This document shows positions 12,045-23,274 of a stretch of 64,000 bases of DNA, one piece after another. Each line of letters starts with the position of its first letter. Positions within the stretch are counted from its first letter, which is position 1. Source of the DNA: Heracleum sosnowskyi (taxonomy: Eukaryota; Streptophyta; Magnoliopsida; Apiales; Apiaceae); contig CM061243.1 in the NCBI GenBank assembly GCA_030848705.1, positions 97,338,436 to 97,402,435 of the forward strand. Reading direction: 5' to 3'. Made by a program: the position numbers and the translations under genes. The notes beneath the pieces are model-generated. The model ran no database searches. It was not told the DNA's origin and worked only from the letters and a program-made list of their open reading frames with translations.

Positions 12045-13781
12045 TGTTAGGGTTGACACATTTGGAATGATGATAACAAAATACTCAAGACAAGAATTTG
12101 GTCATGATACCGAAGCTGATTGTCAGAAAGCTAGTTCACAGAAGATGATAAATCAGGAAGCTAACTAGAAGGCATTTTATCTATCCAAGGTCTAAAAGCC
12201 ACATCAAATGAATGGAAGATATTCTGTCATCAAGTTAGGAAGCAATTCAGAAGCAAGCCAACAGACGTCTAATCAAGCACCAAGTGTTTCACTGGTAGGC
12301 CTGCCTAAACAACTCAGTAACGGTGAATCAATAAGGATGACAAGATATTTTATCTAAGGATGAAGCTAAGTGTATATGTTCTATGGATAAAACTACGAAA
12401 ATCTTATTTCATCAACGGATAAGAGCTGAAAACATCAAATGCCATCAATGGGTAGAAGCTGAGGACATCTTATCTCATCAACGGATAGAAGCTAAGAACA
12501 TCTTATCTCATCTACGGATAAAAGCTGAGGACATCATATTTACGGATAAAAGCTGAAGGAAGTCGATCTACAGATACAGCTGAGGATGTCATGTTTTATC
12601 TATGGATGTAGTTAAGGAAATCATGGTCTATCTATGGATGCAGCCAAGAATGTTATGTTCCTTCTATGGATACAATTATGGAATATTACTTCTACGGATA
12701 TTCTAAGATTACCTTTCTACGGATAATTGACGTAGAATGCTAGTCTACAGATAAGGAATTAATACGCCTACTGATGTTCATCTCATTCAACATGAAAAAC
12801 AAATCTATGTAACGGAATCTTTTCAAATTTTCTTTATTTAACAGGTTGAATGGAGGACAGTCCCAGAGATCATCATTACTCACCCGTGACTAAAAGATGT
12901 TGGATAACGACGCAAAAGATGTATGGAATAGGGAGTCAAATTGTAAATATTCGAAGGCTCAAATTCCTACAAATGAAATGTGAAGTCATCTATTGTCTTC
13001 TATGTCTCGATGGATAAATAAGAGTTAAAGTAGCTACCTAGAAGTTTACCTTCCAACTGAACACAAAGGAAAAGCTTGACAAGCATGAAGACCTTTATGC
13101 AATACTACATGTTCACTTATCTCAGCTGATAGTGACTTGACAGTCGGGTAGCCATGGAAAGGTCTCTTTCATGCAGATGTCACATGGGCTTGGAAGCTAG
13201 GTCAATTGCATGGACTGAGTAATTTTTGAAGAGAGAAGCACACTCAATCAGAAAGCACCATTTGGGACTATACAAGTTTATCTATGATTCCAGCCAAGGC
13301 ATTTCCCGAATAGGATATTTTCTGAGACGAGCATGTGATCAAGCAGAACCAAAAATGTAATATTTTATTATGTTGTAGGTTTTGTTTGTAACACACAGTC
13401 GATGTATATAAGACTGTGTGGAGTAGCATAGAAAATATGTGAAGAGAGCACAAAGATGAATGTAAAAACACTTAGGCTCTCTTTCATCATCTGTGTAAGT
13501 AGCTGGAGTTTGTTGAAAAACAAAACCAGAGAATTCTTCAATATACACCTCAGGTGGGCTTTTTCCGAGAAACCCACCTGAAAAGTTTAAAAAGTTTGCT
13601 TGTCTCCTGCATATCTTTTTAACTCGAAGAATTCATTTATGTTCACGACTTGACTCAATTTTAGTTAATTTGCAAGCACATATGTTCATACTATAAAAAG
13701 TTTGAAAAAGTTTTGTAAAATTAACTAGATTGTATTTAACCCCCCTTCTACAATCTAGGTTGCATTGTTCTGGGAATAACA
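12045..13781 (+). mobile_element. Solo LTR (Copia, SIRE-like) in transposase
   Basis: 1737 bp, from TGTTAGGGTTGACAC to CTGGGAATAACA, flanked by the perfect duplication aatgt (12040-12044 and 13782-13786). There is no primer-binding site, gag or pol. Its end (poly-C tract, CTTCTACAAT, then a short AT-rich tail to CA) matches the architecture of the LTRs of elements B and C, so a SIRE/Maximus relative is likely, though the body differs. The coding frame of the CACTA transposase can be followed across it (PIEC before, GKERARYMDD after). Recombination between two LTRs of a full element is the usual origin. Confidence 0.85.
12370..12760 (+). repeat. Degenerate minisatellite in solo LTR
   Basis: Repeats of a TCTACGGATA/TCAACGGATA core followed by AAAGCTGAGGACATC, spaced about 30-40 bp at first and drifting towards the right (TCTATGGATG, TCTACGGATA). 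It occupies the same part of the LTR as the TCAACG minisatellite in elements B and C. Confidence 0.7.
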
Positions 13782-14463
13782 AATGTCTCGGAAAAGAAAG
13801 AGCGAGATATATGGATGATGATGAATGACTGCTTGCAGAAGAATATGTTCTTTTAAACTCTCCTGAAGTTCAACCTTACCTAGGTACCTATATCTTGTCC
13901 TAATTTAGTTATATAGTCATATTTGCATTATTTTATGTTATTTACACGTTTCTATTATTTCTCTAATCCTATATTTTAGAGGGTACCAAAATCGCATTAT
14001 GAGACAACGTCCGGGGACAACTCCTCAAGATTTAGATCGTATTGTCAAGACTCTATTTAAAACTTTGCTTAAAAAAAAGTTATTTGTTACATTTAGCAAA
14101 ATTTAAATCTCGATTTTGATTTTATCATTAAATCCATGAAGCAATATATACACGGTGGTCAAGTCTAAAAGTTGTTCAATTGATGAAACTATCATTGTGC
14201 AAAACGATGTTGATGATGCCTTTCAAGAAGATAGATCTAATGTCGGGAGCTTTTCACTCTTTTTTGATTTCGCACAATATGGCCCATTCATTCAGCATGA
14301 AAATCAAGAAGAAGAAGAAGAAGAAGAAGAAAACGAAGAAGAAGACGATGAGGTAGAGGACAAAAACGAGTATGAAGAGGAGGAAGATGAAGAGGAGGAA
14401 GAAGAAAGAGGAGGTGATGATAATGATGATGAAGACGATAATGGTTTTGACGATATTGAATAA
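13782..14463 (+). pseudogene. CACTA transposase, 3' part with acidic tail
   Basis: Directly after the solo LTR the transposase frame resumes (LGKERARYMDDDE, then YVLLNSPEVQPYL, typical of tnp2 proteins), with a TGA in between. A plausible intron runs 13884-13979 (GT...TTTTAG). 14155-14463 encodes DAFQEDRSNVGSF then a long Glu/Asp-rich tail, in-frame to a TAA at 14461-14463. The acidic tract (GAA/GAG/GAT repeats, 14308-14455) is low complexity. Assignment of the last ORF to a DUF4216-like end is weak. Confidence 0.6.
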
Positions 14464-14833
14464 TATTGTTTGTAATTTGAACTTATAATGAATGATCAAT
14501 TGTTATTAGTTGTATTGGCAATATGAAGGATTAATTGTTATTGGTTGTATTAGAAATAAGAAGGATTAAATGTGAATGATCAATTGTTATTGTTTTTTCT
14601 CATTAGCCTCCCAGAAAACCGACCGATGCGACACATAACCGACCGTTTTTTACCATTAGCTTCCCAGAAAACCGACCGATGTGGAACAGAACCGACCTTT
14701 TTCATAATAAGTTTCTCAGAAAACCGACCGATACATATATAAGGTGGTCAGTTATGAGGTGGTCGGTTATAACATTTTGATGACCTTCTACTAGAAAACC
14801 GACCGATTCTGCATTTTGACTTTGGTCGGTTAT
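14464..14833 (+). repeat. Right subterminal repeats of CACTA F
   Basis: At least nine copies of ACCGACCG or CGGTCGGT-like units between 14618 and 14833, mostly as AGAAAACCGACCGAT, mirroring the left end. The expected CCTTGTAGTG terminus is missing: the repeat zone stops at GGTCGGTTAT and an LTR-type TGTAAG begins at 14834. Confidence 0.75.
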
Positions 14834-15887
14834 TGTAAGATCCGGGAAAATTACGAGTTAATATTTGATGTGAAATGAAATTTTATTTTCATATCAAAAT
14901 TTATTAAATATTTTATCTAGTTAAATGTGTTAAGTTATTCGTTAAATAATCGAATATGTGACATTGAGATGGTATGTGAATATTTGGGGTGATTGGAAAT
15001 TCATTTTTAAGAGAATGTTATTTTTATTTCGTTTTATTTTAATTATCGAAAAAGAAAATTTAGTTCGTTCCCTAATTATTCGGGAAATTGGTATATCGTT
15101 CGTACCAATATTTCATTCGTTAAAGTGGGAAATATTCGGGAACATTCGTAATAGAGGTATTTTGGTTCGTATATCTATTATTAAACGATTCTTGTAGTTA
15201 TCCATATATTCTGGATAATTATCGTCTCGTAAAACGTGTATTCTATTTATTCATATTAAAACGATCCAACGGATCAATATCGATCCAAAAATGTCATTTG
15301 GGGTATTATTTTCCGTTTAATATAAAAAAGCGTATCGTACATTATTTTGCGTATAATCAAGCTTATTTATCGTTAAATATCTAAAAATCTCTGAACCGTG
15401 TTCTTCGTGTTCTTAAGAATCAAACTCGATTTTGAAGGCGTTACCGGAATCTGTTTTCGACGCTCTAGTAGTCGAATCAAAGCTCTCAACATCCTCTATC
15501 CAAATCCATCATCAAAATTCGTATGGGTATAAATTCTGAAATTTTTCTTATTTTTAATATTTCGAATTATATTTTTAATTTGGGGAAATCTTTAATCTTA
15601 AGTGTTCTTGGTAATTGATAGCATGATTGTCATTGTTATGAGATTTAGAGTATGTTGATGATTTTTATGTGAATTTTAGCTTGTTTAATCGAGCAAATCA
15701 GAAATGGTAAAAACTCGCCGGAATTTTTGAAGTTTGCCGGATTTTTGCGTGAATGATTGGTTCTTGATTGTGTTTAAGCGGTTAAATAGATCGGAGGATT
15801 TAGAATCGAGTCACGTTAACGGTTTTAGCGTTGGTGGGCGTCGTGGGATGGCCGGAAAGTGGCGGTACCACCGCCGGCGGAAGTCCT
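14834..15887 (+). mobile_element. LTR fragment G (gypsy-type), 5' part
   Basis: Begins TGTAAGATCCGGGAAAATTA, similar to the start of many Ty3/gypsy chromovirus LTRs, exactly where CACTA F breaks off. It is AT-rich, non-coding, and ends at 15887 where element B inserted (target pentamer gtcct, 15883-15887). The remainder of G would lie beyond B, outside the window. The only short ORF here (14958-15197) has no family features. Confidence 0.45.
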
Positions 15888-16183
15888 TGTTAGGAATAAG
15901 TTGTTCTTGATGATAGTTGTAAAAACACTTAGTAGAATTTGTGTAAAGTAATTTGTAACTGTCAACGGAATGGTATGCTTTGCAGCTTTCGTTGACAGGT
16001 AGCTCATCAACGAAATGAGTGATGTAGCAATTGCACTGTACAATACTTCACAGTTTGATATGCATTTTGTTGTAGGTATTAGATAGGTTTTCTAAGTCAT
16101 GTTGACTAAGTACTAGATAGGCAAAATAGGTTGGTTAATTGTAAATATATTTTGCCTTGTAATTTTGCCTAAGTGAAGACATG

Positions 16184-16282
16184 TCAACGGTATGAAGATT
16201 ACTCTATCAACGGAATGAAGATTACTCATCAACGAAATGAAGAATAAAGCCATCAACGAAACACATCTCACTGCTATCAACG
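16184..16282 (+). repeat. TCAACG minisatellite in LTR
   Basis: TCAACG cores start at 16184, 16207, 16229, 16253 and 16277. The units read TCAACGGTATGAAGATTACT, TCAACGGAATGAAG..., TCAACGAAATGAAG..., TCAACGAAACACATC... and TCAACGAATC. The same block recurs in the 3' LTR at about 49487-49585 and, with changed copy number, in the LTR of element C. Confidence 0.9.
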
Positions 16283-16569
16283 AATCATTATCACTTTTCT
16301 GAATAGTTGACAAAGCGATAGTGACAGTTTTCTGACAGATCAAAAGGTGATGTGGAAGTGTACTTTGCATTGGAAGCCATCAAAATGGTCACTGGGAATG
16401 AGGAAACATTCCAATTTCCAATTAGGCTCTTGAGTGGGATCATAATAAGCATGAAGACAAAAGACAAAGATCTCCAAGGACCATTGGACAAAAGGGATGA
16501 AAAGCAAGCTACTGGAGGTTACCTTTAGTTTATTTTAGTGTAGCCAAAAATAGCATTGTAAACTTGGGT

Positions 16570-16576
16570 TATATAA
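16570..16576 (+). promoter_or_regulatory. TATA box of element B LTR
   Basis: TATATAA in the context GGTTATATAACC, 3' of the minisatellite and about 310 bp before the LTR end, which suits the U3/R border. It is retained in the 3' LTR and in element C. Confidence 0.6.
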
Positions 16577-16888
16577 CCAAGTGTAGCAGTTCATTTTTAG
16601 AGAGATGTGAGTGAGATAAAAATAGTTTGTATTAGCTTATTTCAAGAGCACTCTCACTCCAAATCAAGAACTGAGCAGCTGTGATACTTTTGTAACACAG
16701 ATTATTTCCGCAATAAAATTATCTCAGTTGGATCCTCAAAACATCCAACTGAAATTTTATATTTATTTGTGTTTTTATTTTCAGTATAGTTTTATTTTGA
16801 AAGTTGTTTTAAGTTTAGAAATATCTAGAATTGTATTCAACCCCCCCCCCCCTTCTACAATTCTGTTAGGTCATTTGGGATTGACAAT

Positions 16889-16900
16889 TGGTATCAGAGC
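16889..16900 (+). other. Primer-binding site, tRNA-iMet type
   Basis: TGGTATCAGAGC directly downstream of the LTR, complementary to the 3' end of initiator tRNA-Met. It marks the start of minus-strand DNA synthesis. Confidence 0.93.
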
Positions 16901-16949
16901 AAGCTTCTAACATACAAGAAGTTTAAAGATCAAGGCCAAAACAGTAACC

Positions 16950-19414
16950 ATGGTGAAGAAGGATGCAGGTGTAAAGATACCAATTCTAGATAAGGACAAT
17001 TACTTTCACTGGAAAGTAAAAATTCATCTACATCTCATGTCTATGGATGAGAGATATGTAGACTGCATTGAGAAAGGTCCACACGTTCCCAATGAAGTTT
17101 GCATCTAGAGTTGGACTATGCTGAAGATGTAGAAATTCCAAAACCTGTCTCAGAATGGACTGTTGAAGATGTTGCAGAAGTCCATAAAGATAAAAGAACC
17201 ATGAACATTCTGTTTAATGGTTTGGAGCAAGAGATGTTTGACAATGTCATAAACTGTACAACCTCTAAAGAAGTATGGGACACTGTTAGAACACTCTGTG
17301 AAGGAACTGAGCAAGTTAGGGAGAACAAAATGCAACTCCTCATACAACAATATGAGCATGTTCATTTTAAAGCTGGTGAAACCCTAAATGACACGTTTAG
17401 TAGGTTTCAAAATCTTCTAAATGGATTAAAGTTGTATGGGAGGATCTACCAAACCAAGGATTCAAACCTCAAATTTCTTAGAGCTCTTCCAAAAGAATGG
17501 AAGCCTATGACTGTTTCTCTGAGAAACACTCAAGAGTACAAAGACTACACTCTTGAGAGGCTTTATGGAACCTTAAAGACATATGAGCTGGAAATGGAGC
17601 AAGATGAAGAAATTGAGAAGGTACAAAAGAAAGGTGGATCTATTGCATTGATTGCATCTGTGAACCAACTGGAAGATGACAATGAAGAAACTGCAAAAGC
17701 CACAACTAGTCGAGCTAGTTGTAGGAGTGATGTTAGCAAGGGCAAAGGCAAGATGACAGAAGAAGAAGAAGAAGAACCAGCCAACTTGGATGACTTAGAT
17801 GAGATTGATGAACACATTGCTTTTCTTTCAAGGAAATTCTCTAAGTTCAAATTCAAGAGAAACTCAGAAGCAAGGCCACCAAGGAGAGACTTTCAACCTA
17901 GCAAAAATAATTGGATTGAAAAGTCTAAGTCTAAATGTTTCAACTGTGGAATGATTGGTCACTTTGCTGGAGATTGCAGAAAGCCCAAAGTTGAGAAGGG
18001 CAACAGGAAATTTGAGCATGTTGATTATAAAAAGAAATACTTTGAACTTCTCAAGCAAAAATAAAAGGCTTTCATGTCTCAGGAGTATGATTGGGCTGGT
18101 AATGGTAAAGATTCAGATGATGATGTTGAGTATGTCAACTTGGCTCTAATGGCTAACAATCATGAGCAGGAAGCAAGTTCCTCTAGCAACCAGGTAACAA
18201 TTACTAATCTTTCTGAGCTTTCTAAAGAGGAATGTGATAGTGCAGTTAATGAAATGTCTATTGTACTGTATAATTTGCGTGTTACTCTTAAATCACTTAC
18301 CAAAGAGAACTCAAGAATTAAAGAGACCAATTTGCTCTTAAGTGATAGAAATGCCATGTTAGAAGCACAGCTCATTGAGTTTGAGAAAATGAGGTGTGTT
18401 AGTAGGGATGCTAAGATGGAACTTGAGGAAGTGTTGAAAAGGGAAGAGATTCTTAAAACACAACTAGAAATAGAACAAAGTGTGATTGCAAAATGGAAAG
18501 ATTCCAGGAATGTTGCTACCAACATCATTAATGTTCAAGGTATGGAATCTTTCTGTGAGCAATCATGGAAAAAGAACAAAGAGAAGCTAGGGTATGCTGT
18601 TGAAACCTTAGAATCAGAAAAAGAGTCAACAAACAACAATGATCATTTGTTGAAGGTTGATACGTCAACGGAATGCAAGGTTTCGTTGACAGATGAACCA
18701 TCAACCGATCAGGCTGTTTCGTTGACAGGGAAAAAGAAAGAAGAAATCACTAGACTTAATAACAAGTATGGTCCTGTCACCAAGAACTTTGTTCAAAGTG
18801 AGTCTAGTAAATCAAAGAAAGTTGAGAAGCCTGTTGAAAGAGCGAATGTAGGTCACTTGTCTAACAAGCAATTGAAAGACAAGTTAGAGAAAATTCAAGT
18901 TGAGGTTAAGGGCAATAAAAAGAATAACAGAAATGGCAAAGTAGGGATTAACAAACATAACATTTACACACCTGATAAATATGCTCCTAGAAAGACATGT
19001 GTTAATTGTGGTAGTGTTAGTCATCTATCTGCTAATTGCAAATCTGTTAAGAAGACTACTAATGTGAAAATGCCTAAGCCTGCAATGAATGTTTCTATGC
19101 CTACAATGCCTGTTATGCCTAACATGTTTGCTCCATATGCACAATTTCAAAATCCATATGCCAGCTTGTCATTTGTGCCTAATCCATATATGAATATGAT
19201 TAATATGCCACAAATGCCATGGAATGTGAATAACATGTTTGTTCCTCCAACTATGCATGCTGTGAATGAAAATGTGAGCAACCCTCAGAAATCAACACCA
19301 AAGATAAAGGTTGATTTAAATCAATCTGAGCCAAAGGTGAAAAATGATATAAAAGGAAAATCAAAGGCTAACAAAACAGGACCCAAGGAAACTTGGGTAC
19401 CAAAATCAACTTGA
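16950..19414 (+). pseudogene. Element B gag (two zinc knuckles), broken
   Basis: The ATG at 16950 starts MVKKDAGVKIPILDKDNYFHWK, the usual opening of plant Copia Gag, but the frame closes at TAG about 17106; a one-base shift near 17095 restores the long frame (17099-18064). That part carries the UBN2-type Gag core and zinc knuckle CFNCGMIGHFAGDC. A TAA at 18062-18064 lies in frame between LLKQK and KAF; relatives usually have Glu there (my recollection of the family), so it looks like a GAA-to-TAA change. The frame continues 18065-19414 through a coiled-coil-like acidic region, a second knuckle CVNCGSVSHLSANC, Met/Pro-rich repeats (MPTMPVMPNM) and ends KETWVPKST. Three TCAACG-type motifs (18665-18725) lie in the coding sequence. 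Confidence 0.85.
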
Positions 19415-22400
19415 TTTGGTTTTATTGTGTGCAGGGAGACAAAAGGAATCTTTGGTACTTGGATAGTGGTTGTTCAAGACACATGACTGGTGATTCTACC
19501 CTGCTCACAGAGTTTCAGGAAAGAGCTGGCCCTTGTATTGCTTTTGGAGATGACAGCAAAGGCTACACCAAGGGATATGGCTTGATTTCAAAAGAGAATG
19601 TCATCATAGATGAGGTTGCATTGGTGGATGGTCTTAAGCACAATTTGATTAGTATCAGCCAACTTTGTGACAAAGGATTTTTAGTTACTTTCTCAAAAGA
19701 AGCATGTGTTGTTTCTAAAGTAGGAGACAACAATGTGGTAAAGACTGGATTCAGAAGAGGGAATGTGTACATTGCTGACTTTAGTAGCACAAGTCCAGAC
19801 ACCATCACTTGTCTTTTCAGCAAGGCAAGCAAGGATGAAAGTTGGCTATGGCACAAGAAATTGTCTCATTTGAATTTTAAGGTTATGAATGACTTGGTGA
19901 GGAAAGATCTTGCTAGAGGAATTCCACCATGCCTATCAGAAAGGGAAACAAAAGAAGGCATCATTCAAAAGCAAGACAGAGTCATCAATTGTCCAACAAC
20001 TTGAGTTGCTTCATATGGATCTATTTGGCCCTGTAAATGTCATGTCCATTTCAAAGAAGAAATACTGTCTTGTGATTATTGATGATTTTTCTAGATTTAC
20101 ATGGACTTTCTTTTTGCACTCCAAAGATGAGGCAAGTGAAATCATTATCAATCACATCAAGATGGTAAACAATCATCCTGACTTCAAAGTAAGAAGGATT
20201 AGGAGTGACGATGGGACAAAATTCAAGAATTCAAATATGAAGATGTTCTGTGAAGAAAATGGTATTTTGCATGAATTTTCAGCAGCAAGGACACCACAGC
20301 AAAATGGTGTAGTTGAAAGGAAAAACAGAACACTTATTGAAGTTGCAAGGACAATGCTAGATGAATCAAAGTTACCAACTTATTTCTGGGCTGAAGCAGT
20401 TAACACAGCTTGCTTCACTCAAAATATTACTTTGATTAATCAAGCCAAGGGAATGACCCCTTATCAACTACTCAAAAGAAATAAGCCACTATTGGATTTT
20501 CTTCATGTCTTTGGATGCAAATGCTTTGTTCTGAGAAATCAAGCTGAGCATTTGGGGAAATTTGAAGCAAAGGCAGATGAAGCAATATTTGTGGGATATG
20601 CAGCAGGGAAAGCTTACAGAGTCTATAATCTCAGAACCAACATTGTTATGGAATCTGTACATGTTGTTTTTGATGATCTCATAATTCAAGGCCTCTGTGA
20701 TGAAGGTTTCCATGAAAGTCTTTCTTTTGAGAATGAGGAAGGAGATCAAGTGAATCATGTTAAGGCTATTGAGAAACAGCCTAAAGTTGTTGTGTCTAGC
20801 ACAAATGAAAGCAGCAGTGAAGATGAAATTGTTGCATTAAGATTGAAAAGAATAGCTGCTAGCAGACTAAATGGTCATTTCGTTGACAGTCATGATGAAG
20901 GATTCGTTGACAGTCAGAATGAGCGTTTCGTTGACAGTCAAAATGGGCATTCCGTTGACAGTCACAGAAATGCCTCTAGGAGTGATCATGTAGGGACAAC
21001 AAACTCAGGGGGAGTTTCTCAAGGACAAATATCCAATCAAGGCAATCATGATCATGAAGCTACATCTTCTAGAGCTAACCTACCCCCCTCAAGGAAATGG
21101 ACTAAAGATCATCCCTTTGAACTCATTATAGGTGATGTTTCTTCAAAAGTCCAAACTAGAAGAGCAACTCAAGAAGAATGTCTATATAGTAGCTTTCTGT
21201 CTCAAGATGAGCCAAAGAAAGTTGAGGATGCACTTCTAGATCCAGATTGGGTTTTAACTATGCAAGAGGAGCTAAACCAATTTGAGAGAAACAAAGTTTG
21301 GAAGCTGGTGCCCAAGCCTAAGGACATGAGTGTTATAGGCACAAAATGGTTGTTCAGAAACAAGATGGATGAAAATGGCATAGTCACAAGGAACAAAGCT
21401 AAATTGGTTGCAAAAGGCTATTCACAGGAAGAGGGAATTGATTTTGATGAAACCTTTGCTCCTGTTGCAAGACTAGAAGCAATAAGGATTTTACTAGCCT
21501 ATGCAGCCCATGCCAATTTCAAGGTCTATCAAATGGATGTGAAGAGTGCTTTTCTGAATGGGGAATTGGAAGAGGAGGTGTATGTAAGTCAACCTCCTGG
21601 TTTTGAAGATGATCATTTTCCAGAGTATGTGTACTTCCTCCTCAAAGCACTCTATGGTTTGAAACAAGCACCTAGAGCCTGGTATGACACACTTTCACAG
21701 TTCCTCCTTGAGAATCACTTCACTAGAGGTACTGTAGATAAAACTCTTTTTCATAGGATTGTGAATGGCTCTACTATACTTGTTCAAATTTATGTAGATG
21801 ACATAATTTTTGGGTCTACAGATGAAAAACTTTGTCAAAAGTTTGCCAAGCTTATGCAAAGTAAATATGAAATGAGCATGATGGGAGAATTAACTTATTT
21901 TCTTGGTCTCCAAGTGAAGCAAGTTAATGAAGGCATTTTCATTAGTCAAACAAAATATATTCATGATTTGTTAAAGAAATTTAACTTAATGGAATGCTCT
22001 CCTGCCAAAACTCCCATGCCTACTGCCACCAAACTTGAATTGAATACTAAGGAAAAATTAGTGGACATTTCAAGTTACAGAGGCATGGTAGGCTCACTTT
22101 TATATTTAACAGCTAGTAGACCTGATATTATGTTTGCTACATGTCTATGTGCTAGATTTCAGGCTGATCCTAGGGATCCCATTTAGTTGCTATTAAAAGA
22201 ATTTTCAGATATCTCAAAGGAACACCAAACCTTGGCATTTGGTATCCTAGAGAATCTGGCTTTGAGCTAATTGGTTATTCAGATGCAGATTATGCAGGAT
22301 GTAAAATTGACAGGAAAAGCACAACTGGCACCTGTCAATTCCTAGGAAACAAGCTTGTGTCATGGTTCAGCAAGAAACAAAACTCAGTTTCTACCTCCAC

Positions 22401-22734
22401 AGCTGAGGCCGAGTACATTACAGCTGGAAGTTGTTGTGCACAGATTTTATTGATGAAGAATCAACTACTTGATTATGGATTAAGAGTTGAGAAAATTCCT
22501 ATCTTCTGTGACAACACTAGTGCCATTGCCATTACTGAGAAACCAGTGCAGCATTCAAGGACCAAGCACATTGACATCAAGTATCATTTCATTAGAGAAC
22601 ATGTTATGAATGGTACTGTGGAGTTACATTTTGTTCCAAGTGAACAACAACTTGCAGACATCTTTACCAAGCCACTTGATGAATCAACATTCTCAAGACT
22701 AGTAAGTGAGCTAGGTATGCTAAATTTCTCTTAA
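19393..22734 (+). pseudogene. Element B pol, two frameshifts
   Basis: It overlaps the gag end by 22 bp in the -1 frame. Protease WYLDSGCSRHMTGD is intact. The pre-integrase zinc-finger region WLWHKKLSH is followed by a 29-bp net deletion near 19928 that removes the CDAC half of the HHCC motif still present in element C and shifts the frame. The integrase core continues from 19910 (DLFGP, SDDGTKF where C has SDNGTEF, VVERKNR). RT has the YVDD box (about 21792) and RNase H the STAEAEY motif. A one-base deletion near 22174 (PRDPI against PRESHL in C) breaks the frame before RNase H (22187-22734). Four 8-residue repeats (FVDSxxxx) at 20876-20961 form a linker between integrase and RT. Confidence 0.9.
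20881..20961 (+). repeat. In-frame 24-bp repeat in pol linker
   Basis: CGTTGACAGTCA cores start at 20881, 20904, 20929 and 20953, encoding repeated VDS(H/Q)xxxxF units. The DNA core is the reverse complement of the LTR minisatellite motif. Element C has three units here (about 62090-62150), so the array has gained or lost a unit. Confidence 0.85.
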
Positions 22735-23274
22735 TCATTTTTGAGATTTTTGCGAGTTTAAATTGTAGCCAGAAATCTGCTATGATTTTCTGTGAATTAA
22801 TTTTCTCAGGAAAAAGTGAAATTTTGTCTAAGTCAAAATTACTATGTCAACGAATGCCTCACTTCGTTGACAGTCTTAGCTTTCTTTTCTGGGTGTTTCG
22901 TTGATAGCTCTTTTATATCAACGAAACGCAGCTTTATCAACGAAATAGACGGGACCTTAAACGCCCAATTCTGATTCGTTGATATAGCATAGTTAATCTG
23001 AACCGTTGGATTTGCACGTCTCTTTACCACGATCTATGCATACACCCCTGTAAGTATAAATCATGGTAATATTTTAATTGTAACGGTTAGATTTTTAAGC
23101 CAATCCAGTAATTTATATTTATTATTGGACTTAATTTTTGAGAACTTTTGGGGGAGTATTTAAGAAATTTTGTTTTCTTTAATTTCTTTTTACCTTGCTC
23201 TCAAAATTTCCAAAGGCTTTCTTACTTCTTCTCTCTCAAAGCAAAACAAAGTTCGAGCTTTTCTTCACTCAACA
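22735..23274 (+). other. Spacer between pol and env-like ORF
   Basis: 540 bp without coding potential. It contains six TCAACG/CGTTGA motifs (22847, 22864, 22899, 22918, 22937, 22977), a purine-rich TTTGGGGGAGTATTTAAG stretch near 23150 that may serve as an internal polypurine tract or promoter, and then the ATG at 23275. The matching spacer in element C is 59774-60311. Confidence 0.6.

Larger units (their letters stand above)
8809..14833 (+). mobile_element. CACTA (En/Spm) transposon F, right end missing
   Basis: The left end is CACTACAAGGAAACGGG with following copies of ACCGACC/GGTCGGT. A tnp2-type transposase pseudogene runs from 9617, and the right subterminal zone (14618-14833) is again dense in ACCGACCG/CGGTCGGT. 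The right inverted repeat is not seen because at 14834 the sequence changes to an LTR-like start. Two solo LTRs lie inside (9171-9420 and 12045-13781). The element is defective: the transposase has frameshifts and stops, and one terminus is lost from the window. Confidence 0.85.
15888..16886 (+). repeat. 5' LTR of element B
   Basis: 999 bp, TGTTAGGAATAAG...GGGATTGACA, two bases from the primer-binding site. It contains eight TCAACG/CGTTGA motifs, five of them as a 22-24-bp minisatellite (16184-16282), a TATA box and, near its end, an oligo-C run (about 13 C) before CTTCTACAAT. Confidence 0.92.

Noticed and set aside
14254..14499. Minus-strand ORF rich in Phe/Ile/Val that looks like a membrane protein
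   Set aside because: It is the reverse complement of the Glu/Asp codon repeat; the hydrophobic run is a composition artefact.
19393..19414. A classical -1 ribosomal slip heptamer in the gag/pol overlap
   Set aside because: No X XXY YYZ heptamer in the right frame and no obvious downstream pseudoknot could be found by eye.
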